From NCBI RefSeq assembly GCF_003172895.1, contig NZ_QGKL01000010.1:1-64000 (forward strand): a DNA stretch of 64,000 nucleotides. Reading direction: 5' to 3'. Position numbers and translations under genes: made by a program. The DNA comes from Leucothrix arctica (GTDB lineage: Bacteria; Pseudomonadota; Gammaproteobacteria; Thiotrichales; Thiotrichaceae). The stretch's first letter is position 1, and each line of letters starts with the position of its first letter. Shown in pieces: positions 8,913 to 18,001 of this stretch. A model generated the notes under the pieces. It made no database searches, was not told the origin of the DNA, and saw nothing but the letters and a program-made list of their open reading frames with translations.

Positions 8913-11900
8913 ATGGCGAGTAGTAAAAAAAATTCAATTAAAGTACATGAAACGGGATTAAATACTCTTATGGATAAGAAAAAACTTTCCCAATCGAGTG
9001 TCGAACCAACTATAACCCCTCAAAAAACAACTGACTCCGAAGGTGTAAAGCAAAGCAAAGTTACAGATACTAATCAAGATGAGCAGCTTGGCAAATCCTC
9101 TACAAAACCACCACCGCAACTTAATGATAATGTGGATATAAAACAGAAGAACGAGATATTGCTCCATCCTTATTCTGATTGGTCACTCGATATTGTTTTT
9201 TACCGCGCACATTATTTGGATCTAAAAAAACACTCTGAAAACGAGCTAAGAAGTCACTGGACGAGCTATGGCAAAAAAGAGGGCCGTTATCCAAATGAAA
9301 AAGCGTTCGTCGAATTTGCACCAGAAATGCAGTTTGTACTTGATAGCGATTTTTACTTAGGGTTTTATCCAGATTTAGCAACGTCGAAAATAGTTAATCA
9401 AGTCGGTGCTAAGTTACACTGGTTCCGATATGGGAAAAATGAAGGGCGAGTCGCAACAGCTAAGCAATGGGCTGACACACAAAATCAAGATCAACTTTTG
9501 CTTGACCCTAGTAAATTAGATTTTGGTTTTATTTTAACCAAAAATAGTGGCCTTTCTGTTACTGTCAGAGATATACTAGACAGCTGCTTAGGAAATGTAG
9601 TTAAGCCAATACAGTTTTCAGATAATGTTAACGATACTGTTGAAATCTATAAAAAAGTCGGACTTACCGCTTATGACCATTATAAGCATAGAAATGAAGG
9701 TCATAAGTTAGAAGTTGCACGTAGTGCGTGGCGTATTGCTTGTCAATTTAAACCCTCATCAGAGGTTCTCGAAATTTTAGCCGGTACGTTTTATGCGCAA
9801 AGTGACTACCGCACGGCACAGAAGGTATATGAGCAAGCTTATCAAGTTGATAAGAAACTAAGTCATGGGGCTGTGGGGTCCTTGCTAACCTGTTTTGAAA
9901 AGCTCACTAATATCACCAGTGCTCTACATTTTTTAACCCAATACCATAAGGATAACCCAGACCAAAGCGCGGTTGTTGAGTGGGTTGATGATTTTTGCCA
10001 AAAGCTATATCTCGATAATATGGGGGAAATGCAAGTTCTTGCTAACTTAAATCAACGCCAGGCTTTATTGGATTGTGCAGAAAAGTATGTCGAAATAATC
10101 TATCAATCGTATTTTCAACTTTATACTACTACATCAGAAGTGGCTTTACGTAACAACCTCAATACAGATCGGGTGCTCATTGTTGGTGATTACCATATTC
10201 CACAGTGTATCCGTTACCGTATTGATCAGAAGGCTGAGCAATTAGAGTCACAGGGTAAGGCTGTTTCAACGATTGATTGGCGTGAGTTGAGTCAGCGTCA
10301 AAGTGAGCTAATGCTGCACGACGTGGTGATTTTTTATCGTGTTCCTGCTTTGCCTGCAATTTTAAAAGCGATTGCTAAAATAAATGCCAATGGTAAAGCT
10401 TCTTTTTATGAAATTGATGATTTGTTGTTTGAAACTAGCTACCCAGCACCTATAGAGACCTTTGGCGGGTATGTTGACGTAAATACTCATATTGAACTAA
10501 GGAAATCTGCGGCTAACTTTGCCTCTGCCGCTAGGCGTTGTCGCTTTGGCATTGCCTCTACCAAGTTGCTGCAAGAGCGACTAGCGCCCTTAGTGCAATC
10601 TGGCATTTGTTTATTACACCGCAATGGGCTAGATAAGATCAATTATTTCTCAAATTTAGATAAAAGCCAAAAAGATACTGTTGATATATTTTATGGTAGT
10701 GGGACACAGGCACATAATAGTGATTTTATTGAGCAAGTACTCGAGCCACTAAGCACTGTGCTAACCGAGAACAAGAAAGTCCGTTTGGTAATTGCAGGTT
10801 ATTTAGAGTTACCTAAATCGTTTAAAGATCAATTTGCATCTCAATTGGTAGTTCTTCCAGCAGTGAAAAGTGTACGTGCATACTGGAGCTTCTTAGAGAA
10901 AGCGGATATAAACTTAGCAATTTTAACTGATGATGTAATTAATGGTTGCAAGAGTGAGCTGAAGTGGTTTGAAGCTGCTTGCATGAATGTCCCTTCGATT
11001 TTAAGCACCACGGCAAACTACAGAGATGTGATTAATCATGGTAAAGATGCTCTATTAGCTGGTGCGCCTGATCAGTGGACGCAATCACTTAGGAGGCTAA
11101 TAAAAGATGAAGCGTTACGTAAAACCCTTGCAGCCAACGCCCTTGCTCGTGTGAGAAGTGAGTACAGTGTTGAAGCTTTGGGGCAATCACTAGTCCAATC
11201 TTTAAAGGGTACGCTTGAGGCGCAAACACCACAAAGGCAAATTAAGAAGAAAAAAATTGCCATTGTTAACGTTTTCTTTCCGCCCCAAGCTATAGGCGGT
11301 GCTACTCGTGTCGTATCAGATAATATAGATGAGTTACAAAAGCATCATGGCGATGATTTTGATCTAGTTGTATTTACTTCAGATAATCATTGTACAACGC
11401 CCTATCAACTAAGTTGTTACCAACATCAAGGAATAACTGTATATCGCTCCACTATTCTTTATAGAGAGCATATGGACTGGCATCCCAAAGACGACAATAT
11501 GTATAAACTGTTTCAACAGTTTTTAGAGATAGAAAAGCCAGATATTGTTCATTTCCATTGTGTTCAGCGCTTAACAGCATCGGTAATTGAAGCAACTAAG
11601 GATGCTGAAATACCTTATTTCATTACAGCTCATGATGCTTGGTGGATATCAGACTTCCAGTTTTTGGTGGATCAACACAATACGGTCTATCCAGATGGTC
11701 ACCCAGATATCTATGCGCCAAGAGTATTGCTGCCTAATACCACTCTAATTGAGTCCATTGAGCGAATGATGTATTTCCGAGTATTGCTTTATGGTGCGAA
11801 AGCGTTGTTAACAGTATCTGAAGGGTTTGCAAAGATTTACCGTAAAAATGGTTATGATAATATTAAAGTTAACAAGAATGGTTTAAGTGAGTCGGTTGAT

Positions 11901-12431
11901 TGGCATCCAAAAGATACGGCTTATACGGAAAAAGTTGTTTGTGCTCATATTGGTGGTATGGCGGAGCATAAAGGCTACTTCCTACTAAAAGATGCGATCG
12001 AGGTTATACAGCCAAAGAATATTGAGATGTTGATTGTTGATCATTCAAAAGAAGAAGGCTATGTTAACAACACACAGTGGGGTGATGTTCCGGTCACTTT
12101 TATTGGGCGCATTGCTCAAAATCAAGTAGATAAGTTATATCAAAAGCTTGATGTATTATTTGCACCGTCAAAATGGCCTGAGAGTTACGGCTTAGTTACT
12201 CGTGAAGCAGTCGCATGTGGCTGCTGGGTTGTAGCTAGTAATATGGGGGGGATTGGTGAGGATATAGAAGTAACCAATGGGCACCGTATTAAGCCGGATT
12301 TAGAGTCCTTGTCTGAGACCATTGAAGTTATTGATAAAACACCCAAGCGCTATAAAGGCTTATCGAAATCAAGCAAAATTCGTTTAGTGCAAAAACAAGT
12401 TGAAGAATTAACTGGAGTTTACGATAGCTAG
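8913..12431 (+). CDS. Two-domain glycosyltransferase with EGR repeats and a helical linker
   Basis: 1172 residues. Residues 1-80 are polar and low-complexity. Two copies of the repeat also found in the 3530 and 21177 proteins lie at ~90-125 (HWTSYGKKEGRYP) and ~145-186 (HWFRYGKNEGR). A TPR-like stretch covers ~270-370. The first GT domain spans ~418-740 (RVLIVGDYHIPQCIRYRID, FYEIDDLLFE, LKWFEAACMNVPSILS). The second, GT4-type, runs from ~779 to the end (IVNVFFPPQAIGGATRV, then APSKWPESYGLVTREAVACG, the E-x7-E region). It probably adds two sugars in succession to a lipid-linked capsule precursor. ATG start is the only one with the full N-terminus; the ribosome site is weak. Confidence 0.88.
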   Translation: MASSKKNSIKVHETGLNTLMDKKKLSQSSVEPTITPQKTTDSEGVKQSKVTDTNQDEQLGKSSTKPPPQLNDNVDIKQKNEILLHPYSDWSLDIVFYRAHYLDLKKHSENELRSHWTSYGKKEGRYPNEKAFVEFAPEMQFVLDSDFYLGFYPDLATSKIVNQVGAKLHWFRYGKNEGRVATAKQWADTQNQDQLLLDPSKLDFGFILTKNSGLSVTVRDILDSCLGNVVKPIQFSDNVNDTVEIYKKVGLTAYDHYKHRNEGHKLEVARSAWRIACQFKPSSEVLEILAGTFYAQSDYRTAQKVYEQAYQVDKKLSHGAVGSLLTCFEKLTNITSALHFLTQYHKDNPDQSAVVEWVDDFCQKLYLDNMGEMQVLANLNQRQALLDCAEKYVEIIYQSYFQLYTTTSEVALRNNLNTDRVLIVGDYHIPQCIRYRIDQKAEQLESQGKAVSTIDWRELSQRQSELMLHDVVIFYRVPALPAILKAIAKINANGKASFYEIDDLLFETSYPAPIETFGGYVDVNTHIELRKSAANFASAARRCRFGIASTKLLQERLAPLVQSGICLLHRNGLDKINYFSNLDKSQKDTVDIFYGSGTQAHNSDFIEQVLEPLSTVLTENKKVRLVIAGYLELPKSFKDQFASQLVVLPAVKSVRAYWSFLEKADINLAILTDDVINGCKSELKWFEAACMNVPSILSTTANYRDVINHGKDALLAGAPDQWTQSLRRLIKDEALRKTLAANALARVRSEYSVEALGQSLVQSLKGTLEAQTPQRQIKKKKIAIVNVFFPPQAIGGATRVVSDNIDELQKHHGDDFDLVVFTSDNHCTTPYQLSCYQHQGITVYRSTILYREHMDWHPKDDNMYKLFQQFLEIEKPDIVHFHCVQRLTASVIEATKDAEIPYFITAHDAWWISDFQFLVDQHNTVYPDGHPDIYAPRVLLPNTTLIESIERMMYFRVLLYGAKALLTVSEGFAKIYRKNGYDNIKVNKNGLSESVDWHPKDTAYTEKVVCAHIGGMAEHKGYFLLKDAIEVIQPKNIEMLIVDHSKEEGYVNNTQWGDVPVTFIGRIAQNQVDKLYQKLDVLFAPSKWPESYGLVTREAVACGCWVVASNMGGIGEDIEVTNGHRIKPDLESLSETIEVIDKTPKRYKGLSKSSKIRLVQKQVEELTGVYDS

Positions 12432-12707
12432 GAAACAATATTGTATTGTTGGTATTCCTAAAGTATATGGTTAGTTTTTTACTTGGTGTTATGACTTTAC
12501 AAGTAAATAAGATAGGGCTTGCCGCGTACGATAAATGAATCGGAAACTATATCTGGCGATAATATTGTGATTTTTTAAATCATGTGAGAGTTATTTATAA
12601 TTTGTGTATTAATAAATGAAAATGTCGGGGAGAGATTGATTTAGACTGGTTGAAGATAATGACCACAAAGATGTAGGCAGGTTAATCGGTGTGCTAAATA
12701 TAGTCTA

Positions 12708-13628
12708 ATGGCTCAAATCTTGAAGAAATTAGGCTCATTATTGAATAAAAGAAGAGGAAAAGTTGTGAAAAAGATTGATAATCTATTTTTAAGTGTTGGT
12801 GCCATGAAGGCTGGTACGACCTGGCTTTACGAACAGTTAAAGGAACACCCAGAGATTCACTTTACTCCTGAAAAAGAAATTCATTACTTCGCAAATAAAG
12901 TAGGAATTGAAAATCAACTTAATCATCGCAATAGAATTATTAAACTAAAGCACGTATTAGAGAAAACAGCGAATGCCAACCCTAAATTTATTGCTAAACA
13001 TTTAGAAGAAATTAGTTGGTACACTGAATTCGCCCTACCAGATGATATTTGCAATCAATGGTATCAAAATTTATTTCGATTCAATAAAAATAGAAAGTTT
13101 TGTGCTGACTTTTCAAACCTTTATTGTCAAATGGGAGTAGAGGGATGGGAAAATGTTCGCAAAGTTTCCGATAATATCAAAGTAATTTACACATTACGTG
13201 ATCCTTTAGAGCGTATATGGTCTCACTACAAGTTTCACATGAAGTGGGTGAATCGTGAAGATGACGCTCTTGAAGCGGGCTTTGAAAATTTCAAACATTT
13301 ATTGGATCAGCACTTCTTTTGGGTTAATGCTGAGTATGCTCATAACTATGAGTTACTTCAAAACTCTCTTAAACATGATGAATTGATGCTCTTATATTTT
13401 GAAGATTTTCGTGAGCACCCTGAAAAGACGCTTGCAGAGGTGCAAAAATTTTTAGGGATTGAAGAAATACCAGCAAATCAAGAAAAGCTAAATAAAAAAA
13501 TTAATAAGACAAAAAGTTTCGTTATGCCTGATGAGTGGCGTGAGTATGCAGTCAAAAAAATGTCAAATATTTCTGTTAGAAATAAAGAACTTGGTATAAG
13601 CCATGATAAGTGGGGGGATAGGTGTTAA
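12708..13628 (+). CDS. PAPS-dependent sulfotransferase
   Basis: 306 residues, the usual length of a single-domain sulfotransferase. The 5'-phosphosulfate loop is at residues ~28-43 (SVGAMKAGTTWLYEQL) and the 3'-phosphate site at ~162-179 (IKVIYTLRDPLERIWSHY), with Arg and Ser in place. A conserved EKEIHYF segment follows the loop, as in heparan-type sulfotransferases. The enzyme would transfer sulfate from PAPS to a glycan hydroxyl or amine; the acceptor is unknown. Its stop overlaps the next gene by 7 nt. A weak hairpin without a T-run (12434-12450) lies in the 276-bp gap upstream. Confidence 0.88.
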   Translation: MAQILKKLGSLLNKRRGKVVKKIDNLFLSVGAMKAGTTWLYEQLKEHPEIHFTPEKEIHYFANKVGIENQLNHRNRIIKLKHVLEKTANANPKFIAKHLEEISWYTEFALPDDICNQWYQNLFRFNKNRKFCADFSNLYCQMGVEGWENVRKVSDNIKVIYTLRDPLERIWSHYKFHMKWVNREDDALEAGFENFKHLLDQHFFWVNAEYAHNYELLQNSLKHDELMLLYFEDFREHPEKTLAEVQKFLGIEEIPANQEKLNKKINKTKSFVMPDEWREYAVKKMSNISVRNKELGISHDKWGDRC

Positions 13629-14620
13629 GTGTAACAATAGAGGGTGGGGAATTAACTCTTTCTGGCCATGGCAATGAACCATGTAGTTTAAATATTGGTG
13701 GCAGTACTGTTGCAATAGAGAGCAACTCTGTTACGTTTAGCACTGATCAATATGATTTTATATACGAAGATGTGAATCTGACTAGAAAAGGTCAGTCAGT
13801 TTCAATAGATTATGTTTTTGATAAATACCGGCTTGATTTGAATCTTTTATACGATGAAAAATATTTAAATAGAGTTTTGTTTGCAGCACCTTCTCGTGAG
13901 TTCAAATCAGATGAACTTTTTTTTCAATTAATACACCTATTGAGAAAGTTCCCAAGAGATAGTAAGTTTTTAGGTGGCTTAATAACTCTACTTAGTTACC
14001 GAATTGGAGAAAATTTCAAGTTACGTAGCTGTTATATTAATGAGATACTATTAATAAAGAACGATTATGATAAGAGTGTGGTTTTACTGGATTCGGTAAG
14101 CATACGTTGGTATGTTTCTTCTTGTGCCGCTTTTTCAACAATACTTTTACTAAGTCGCCGTACTCTAGAGGCAAAGAAATGCCTACAAAGATTTTGGAGA
14201 AATTCATGTTATTTTCCTTTATCCGAGGCAATAGGGTGGAATCATGCTCTTTGTATGATCAATTTAGGGTTGATATTATATGACAAAGAAAAGCCCAGAG
14301 CGGTTGCTGCTTTTACTTGTGCATTCGATGTATCAAGTAATTCAATTTTAACAGTTAATAATGCCAGTAATAAGTTTATTTTATTTCAGTATTTAGACTG
14401 TGAGGTTCTTCTTCGATTATCTAAGTTGTCCATCGTTGCATTGATGGCACTTCAACATGACTCTAAGATACCAGAGCGTTTTAGTTCTATTGTGATAAGC
14501 TCAAAGCATAAATTTACGTATCGTGATATTTTAAAAAGATTCGTTTGTAAAAACAAGGAAGAGTACCATGGGTTTTATTTAGATGTTTCAATATTGATTA
14601 ACGAAAAAATAGAAGGTTAG
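13622..14620 (+). CDS. Hypothetical protein of the sulfated-glycan operon
   Basis: 332 residues from a GTG start at 13622, which overlaps the sulfotransferase stop by 7 nt. I do not recognise it. The first ~60 residues look beta-rich (LSVTIEGGELTLSGHG), and the rest is helical with pairs of helices resembling degenerate TPR or armadillo packing (RTLEAKKCLQRFWRN; KPRAVAAFTCAFDV). No signal peptide, membrane segment or catalytic motif is visible. It is wedged between a sulfotransferase and the hydrolase-TPR gene with only 3 nt to the latter, so it most likely serves the same pathway. Confidence 0.6.
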   Translation: MLSVTIEGGELTLSGHGNEPCSLNIGGSTVAIESNSVTFSTDQYDFIYEDVNLTRKGQSVSIDYVFDKYRLDLNLLYDEKYLNRVLFAAPSREFKSDELFFQLIHLLRKFPRDSKFLGGLITLLSYRIGENFKLRSCYINEILLIKNDYDKSVVLLDSVSIRWYVSSCAAFSTILLLSRRTLEAKKCLQRFWRNSCYFPLSEAIGWNHALCMINLGLILYDKEKPRAVAAFTCAFDVSSNSILTVNNASNKFILFQYLDCEVLLRLSKLSIVALMALQHDSKIPERFSSIVISSKHKFTYRDILKRFVCKNKEEYHGFYLDVSILINEKIEG

Positions 14621-14623
14621 TAA

Positions 14624-15745
14624 ATGTCTAATTACTTAAAAATAGTAAATAAAAATAAAAATAAAACAATATTCGTTTTTTCAAGCGCTAATGTACCAGA
14701 AGGTAAGTTTACTGGGTCAAAAATATTTTCTGAAGACTGGAATGTTATATTAATAAATACTAAAGATAATGATTGGTATTTAAGAGATGTACTAGAAGGC
14801 ATTAGTAGATTAAGTTCTTTGGAACACTTAGTAGAAAGATATCGAAAGATGGGGCCCGTTGTGTTTTTCGGAAGTTCAATGGGAGCTTGCGGTGCTTTAT
14901 ATTACGGGTCTAGATGTAATGCTGATTACGTTTTTTCATTTTCTCCGGAACTAAAGTTAGGGATACGAGGTGGCTTTTTTGAAAGAGAGTGTAAAATCAG
15001 AGATACATTAGAGTTTAAAATAGATTATATTGATTTGATTAAAGACACTGATTCAAAAATATATTTTTTTTGTGGAGAAAATAATATTGTTGATTCCTCT
15101 TCTTTATCTCTTGTTCCAGATCAAGATAACTTATTTAAATTTAGCTTGATAAATGCAGAACATGTAGTTGTAAAAGAGATAAATGATATTTTTGGTTTAA
15201 GTTACTTTATTAGCTCTATAGTTTCCGGTGGTGGGGAAGTAGATTTTCAGTACCTTATAACGGGAGAGTTGCTAAAATATCCTTGTGTCATTGAGTCGCT
15301 TTATCAGTTTGATATTGAAAAAAATTATGAGTCGATACTTAATGTTGATTTGAATATTAAAAGTAAAGAAGTCAAAAGCTATGTTTTTAGAAGGCTTGCT
15401 CTTTACTATAGTCAGCAACAATTACATGAGCAAGCACTTATGTTTGCAAGAGACTCCTATTTACTAAATGCTAATTGTGGAAAGAATGCAATGATGTATT
15501 CAAAAATTCTATTTAGAAATAAGAAATATAATAAAGTTTTATCTATATTATCTCCTGTCACTTTGCAGGCAAGTGTAGAGCTAGGTAAACCATATTTTCA
15601 AGCTTATTTTATTATTTTAGATTGTTGTAAAAAACTAAAATACAAGAAAGAATATTTTTTTTATTATTACAAACTATCAAAAATAGTCCCAATTAATGGT
15701 GCGCTTGCAGAAAGATTTTCCAAATATGATCAGGAATTATTATGA
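14624..15745 (+). CDS. Alpha/beta-hydrolase-like protein with C-terminal TPR-type repeats
   Basis: 373 residues. A nucleophile elbow G83-S84-S85-M86-G87 (VVFFGSSMGACGALYYG) lies after a beta strand, with D157 (GENNIVDS) and H180 (NAEHVVV) suitably placed to complete a Ser-Asp-His triad; that triad is inferred. From about residue 245 the chain becomes paired helices of TPR type (RLALYYSQQQLHEQALMFAR). The substrate is unknown: an esterase, a deacylase or a protein-interaction module are all possible. The last codon overlaps the aldolase ATG (ATGA), so translation of the two is coupled. Confidence 0.65.
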   Translation: MSNYLKIVNKNKNKTIFVFSSANVPEGKFTGSKIFSEDWNVILINTKDNDWYLRDVLEGISRLSSLEHLVERYRKMGPVVFFGSSMGACGALYYGSRCNADYVFSFSPELKLGIRGGFFERECKIRDTLEFKIDYIDLIKDTDSKIYFFCGENNIVDSSSLSLVPDQDNLFKFSLINAEHVVVKEINDIFGLSYFISSIVSGGGEVDFQYLITGELLKYPCVIESLYQFDIEKNYESILNVDLNIKSKEVKSYVFRRLALYYSQQQLHEQALMFARDSYLLNANCGKNAMMYSKILFRNKKYNKVLSILSPVTLQASVELGKPYFQAYFIILDCCKKLKYKKEYFFYYYKLSKIVPINGALAERFSKYDQELL

Positions 15746-17355
15746 AATTACTAGATTGCACATTACGTGATGGTGGGTATTACAATAATTGGGACTTCTC
15801 TCAGGAAGTTGTAGATGCATATTTAAATGCTGTAGCAGATGCTGGAATTGATTACGTTGAACTAGGTCTTCGAAACTTCCCACGAAGTGGCTTTTTGGGG
15901 GCTTATGCATATACAACTGAGCAACACCTGAATACTCTACATTTGCCCGAAGGGCCAGTTTATGGCGTTATGATTGATGCTAAAACTATTTTAAGCTCTG
16001 AGCTATCTTCTGAGGATGCTATTGATGTATTATTTGTCCCCTGCGATGAAAGTAAAATTGGCTTAGTTCGTATTGCTGCTCATTATCATGAAGTTGATGC
16101 GTCAGGTCCGATGGTTGCTCGCTTAAAAGCACTTGGCTATGTTGTTGGTTATAACCTTATGCAGTCAGCCGGAAAGCCCTTTGAGGTTATTACTGAGAAA
16201 GCCCGAATTGTTAAGTCGTGGGGAAATAATCTAGATGTGCTTTATTTTGCTGACTCATTGGGTAATATGGATCAAGTAGAAGTAGACCGGATCATAACAG
16301 CCTTGCGTGTTGAGTGGAGTGAGCCTTTAGGTATCCATACACATGATAACATGGGCAAAGGTTTGGATAATTGCCTTGCCGCAAAAAAATCAGGTGTGAC
16401 ATGGTTAGACTCAACAATTACTGGAATGGGGAGAGGTGCAGGAAATACACAAACGGAACGATTATTAGCTGTTCTAGCAACTCAAACGGATGCTTATAAT
16501 CAATTACCTGTTTATGACTTAGTAATTCGATATTTTGAAGAAATGCAGAAAGACTATGGTTGGGGAAGTAATTTACTATACTTTCTTGGAGCACAACATG
16601 ACGTGCATCCAACGTATATCCAAAATTTATTATCGAGTGACCAATACGGTACTGAGGAAGTAATTGCAGCAATCAGTTACCTTAGTAAACTAGATGGCAC
16701 CACCTCTTATAATGGTGCGATTTTAGAAACTGCTGTGAACTTTAACTCAAGTATTGAAGAAGTCTCTGGTTCTGAAGCTCTTGTAAACTTATTCCAAGGG
16801 TGTGAAGTGCTAGTCATAACGAATGCTATCTCAACAAAGACTTATCAGTCTGCTATTGAGACCTACATTAAAGAAAAGCAACCGATTGTGATTTCTGTTA
16901 ACATCAATGAATTCATTGATGCCAGCTTGATTGATTATTATATAATTTCTCATAATGTGAAATTTTTAATTGATGCTCAAAAATATCAGTCTCTAAATAA
17001 GCCAATTATTTTACCTAAGCACCGGTTCTCCAAAGATGAAGTTGCGAAGTTAGCAGGTGTAAAATATATAGACTTTGGTTTTAATAACGATGCAGCGCAA
17101 CTAAGTATTACATCATCTTTTGTTGATACTAAGTATGACTACACTAGTGCTTACTTATTAGGTGTGCTTTTAGTAAGTAAGCCTGCCTTTGTTAGTTTAG
17201 TGGGGTTTGAAGGCTATGAGAATAATGACTCCCGCCAACAAGGTATGTTAAGTATCTTTAGTCAATATAATAATACCAATGCAGCGCCTCCATTAACTGC
17301 ACTAACGCCTTCTTCTTACCCCGTGGCGAAGGGCTCTATTTATGCCATTAATTGA
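15742..17355 (+). CDS. DRE-TIM (HMGL-like) aldolase fused to a C-terminal Rossmann-like domain
   Basis: 537 residues. The N-terminal ~280 residues are a DRE-TIM metallolyase barrel: LLDCTLRDGG at residues 3-12 and GIHTHDNMGKG at 197-207, where H199 and H201 should bind the divalent metal with an N-terminal Asp. The closest known reactions are 4-hydroxy-2-oxoacid aldolases such as MhpE/DmpG, which join or split pyruvate and an aldehyde. The C-terminal ~240 residues are unrelated to MhpE; the segment SLVGFEGYENNDSRQQ near the end recalls DUF115- or sialyltransferase-type folds, but this is tentative. The following HAD and cytidylyltransferase genes suggest it makes a 2-keto-3-deoxy sugar acid. 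A cut paralogue lies at 265-435. Confidence 0.8.
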   Translation: MKLLDCTLRDGGYYNNWDFSQEVVDAYLNAVADAGIDYVELGLRNFPRSGFLGAYAYTTEQHLNTLHLPEGPVYGVMIDAKTILSSELSSEDAIDVLFVPCDESKIGLVRIAAHYHEVDASGPMVARLKALGYVVGYNLMQSAGKPFEVITEKARIVKSWGNNLDVLYFADSLGNMDQVEVDRIITALRVEWSEPLGIHTHDNMGKGLDNCLAAKKSGVTWLDSTITGMGRGAGNTQTERLLAVLATQTDAYNQLPVYDLVIRYFEEMQKDYGWGSNLLYFLGAQHDVHPTYIQNLLSSDQYGTEEVIAAISYLSKLDGTTSYNGAILETAVNFNSSIEEVSGSEALVNLFQGCEVLVITNAISTKTYQSAIETYIKEKQPIVISVNINEFIDASLIDYYIISHNVKFLIDAQKYQSLNKPIILPKHRFSKDEVAKLAGVKYIDFGFNNDAAQLSITSSFVDTKYDYTSAYLLGVLLVSKPAFVSLVGFEGYENNDSRQQGMLSIFSQYNNTNAAPPLTALTPSSYPVAKGSIYAIN

Positions 17356-18001
17356 TGATTATCAAGTATATATTTTTGATTGTGATGGCGTCATTTTGGA
17401 CTCTAATCAACTCAAAATAGATGCAATGGAAAAAACGCTGCACGAATTAGGTTTTGGTAATGCAGAAGTATCAAAATGTATCCAATATTTTCGCGAAAAT
17501 TTTGGAAAATCTCGTTTTCACCATGTCAAAGTATTTATAGAGCAGTATTTACAGTTAAGTGACACTACTGATAAGTTAATGCTTGAAGAAAGTTTAATTG
17601 AAAATTTCTCTAAGCAATGTAAATCTCTGTATCAATCGGCAGCGGTCACACCTTACTTCTTTGAAATGTTATCTAAATTAGAAGGGCGTAAGTATATTGC
17701 AAGTGGGTCAGCTCAAGATGAATTAAGAGAAGTGTTTGATGAGCGTGGTTTAGCTAAACACTTTGAGGGTATTTTTGGTTCTCCAACCGCAAAAGCAGAA
17801 AATATTATGCATATTCTAACTTTAGAAAGCACGTTAAATGCCGTCATGATTGGTGATGCGATATCGGACTTAGATGCTTCACTTAAAAATGATATCGATT
17901 TTATCGGGTACACCCCTTATTCCAATATTCCTGAAAAGTTGAACTTAGAGGCTAAGGCTAATGGATTCAATGTTATTAAAACATGGACGGAGCTAACATG
18001 A
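17342..18001 (+). CDS. HAD-superfamily phosphatase
   Basis: 219 residues. The nucleophile motif is YIFDCDGVILDS with D13 and D15 in place; motif II is the Ser in IASGSAQDEL, motif III the Lys near PTAKAEN, and motif IV GDAISDLDAS. A helical cap sits between motifs I and II, as in phosphoglycolate-phosphatase-type HADs. It overlaps the aldolase by 14 nt and the cytidylyltransferase by 4 nt. By analogy with KdsC it would remove phosphate from the keto-sugar acid before CMP activation; that role is inferred from position. Confidence 0.85.
   Translation: MPLIDDYQVYIFDCDGVILDSNQLKIDAMEKTLHELGFGNAEVSKCIQYFRENFGKSRFHHVKVFIEQYLQLSDTTDKLMLEESLIENFSKQCKSLYQSAAVTPYFFEMLSKLEGRKYIASGSAQDELREVFDERGLAKHFEGIFGSPTAKAENIMHILTLESTLNAVMIGDAISDLDASLKNDIDFIGYTPYSNIPEKLNLEAKANGFNVIKTWTELT

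Noticed and set aside
12245-12251. G7 runs in the 8913 GT gene and in manB (60950-60956)
   Set aside because: Short and at ordinary glycine codons of conserved motifs; less likely to be slippage loci than G10.
12434-12450. AACAATA/TATTGTT hairpin after the 8913 gene as a terminator
   Set aside because: No T-run follows and the stem is AT-only; too weak to call.
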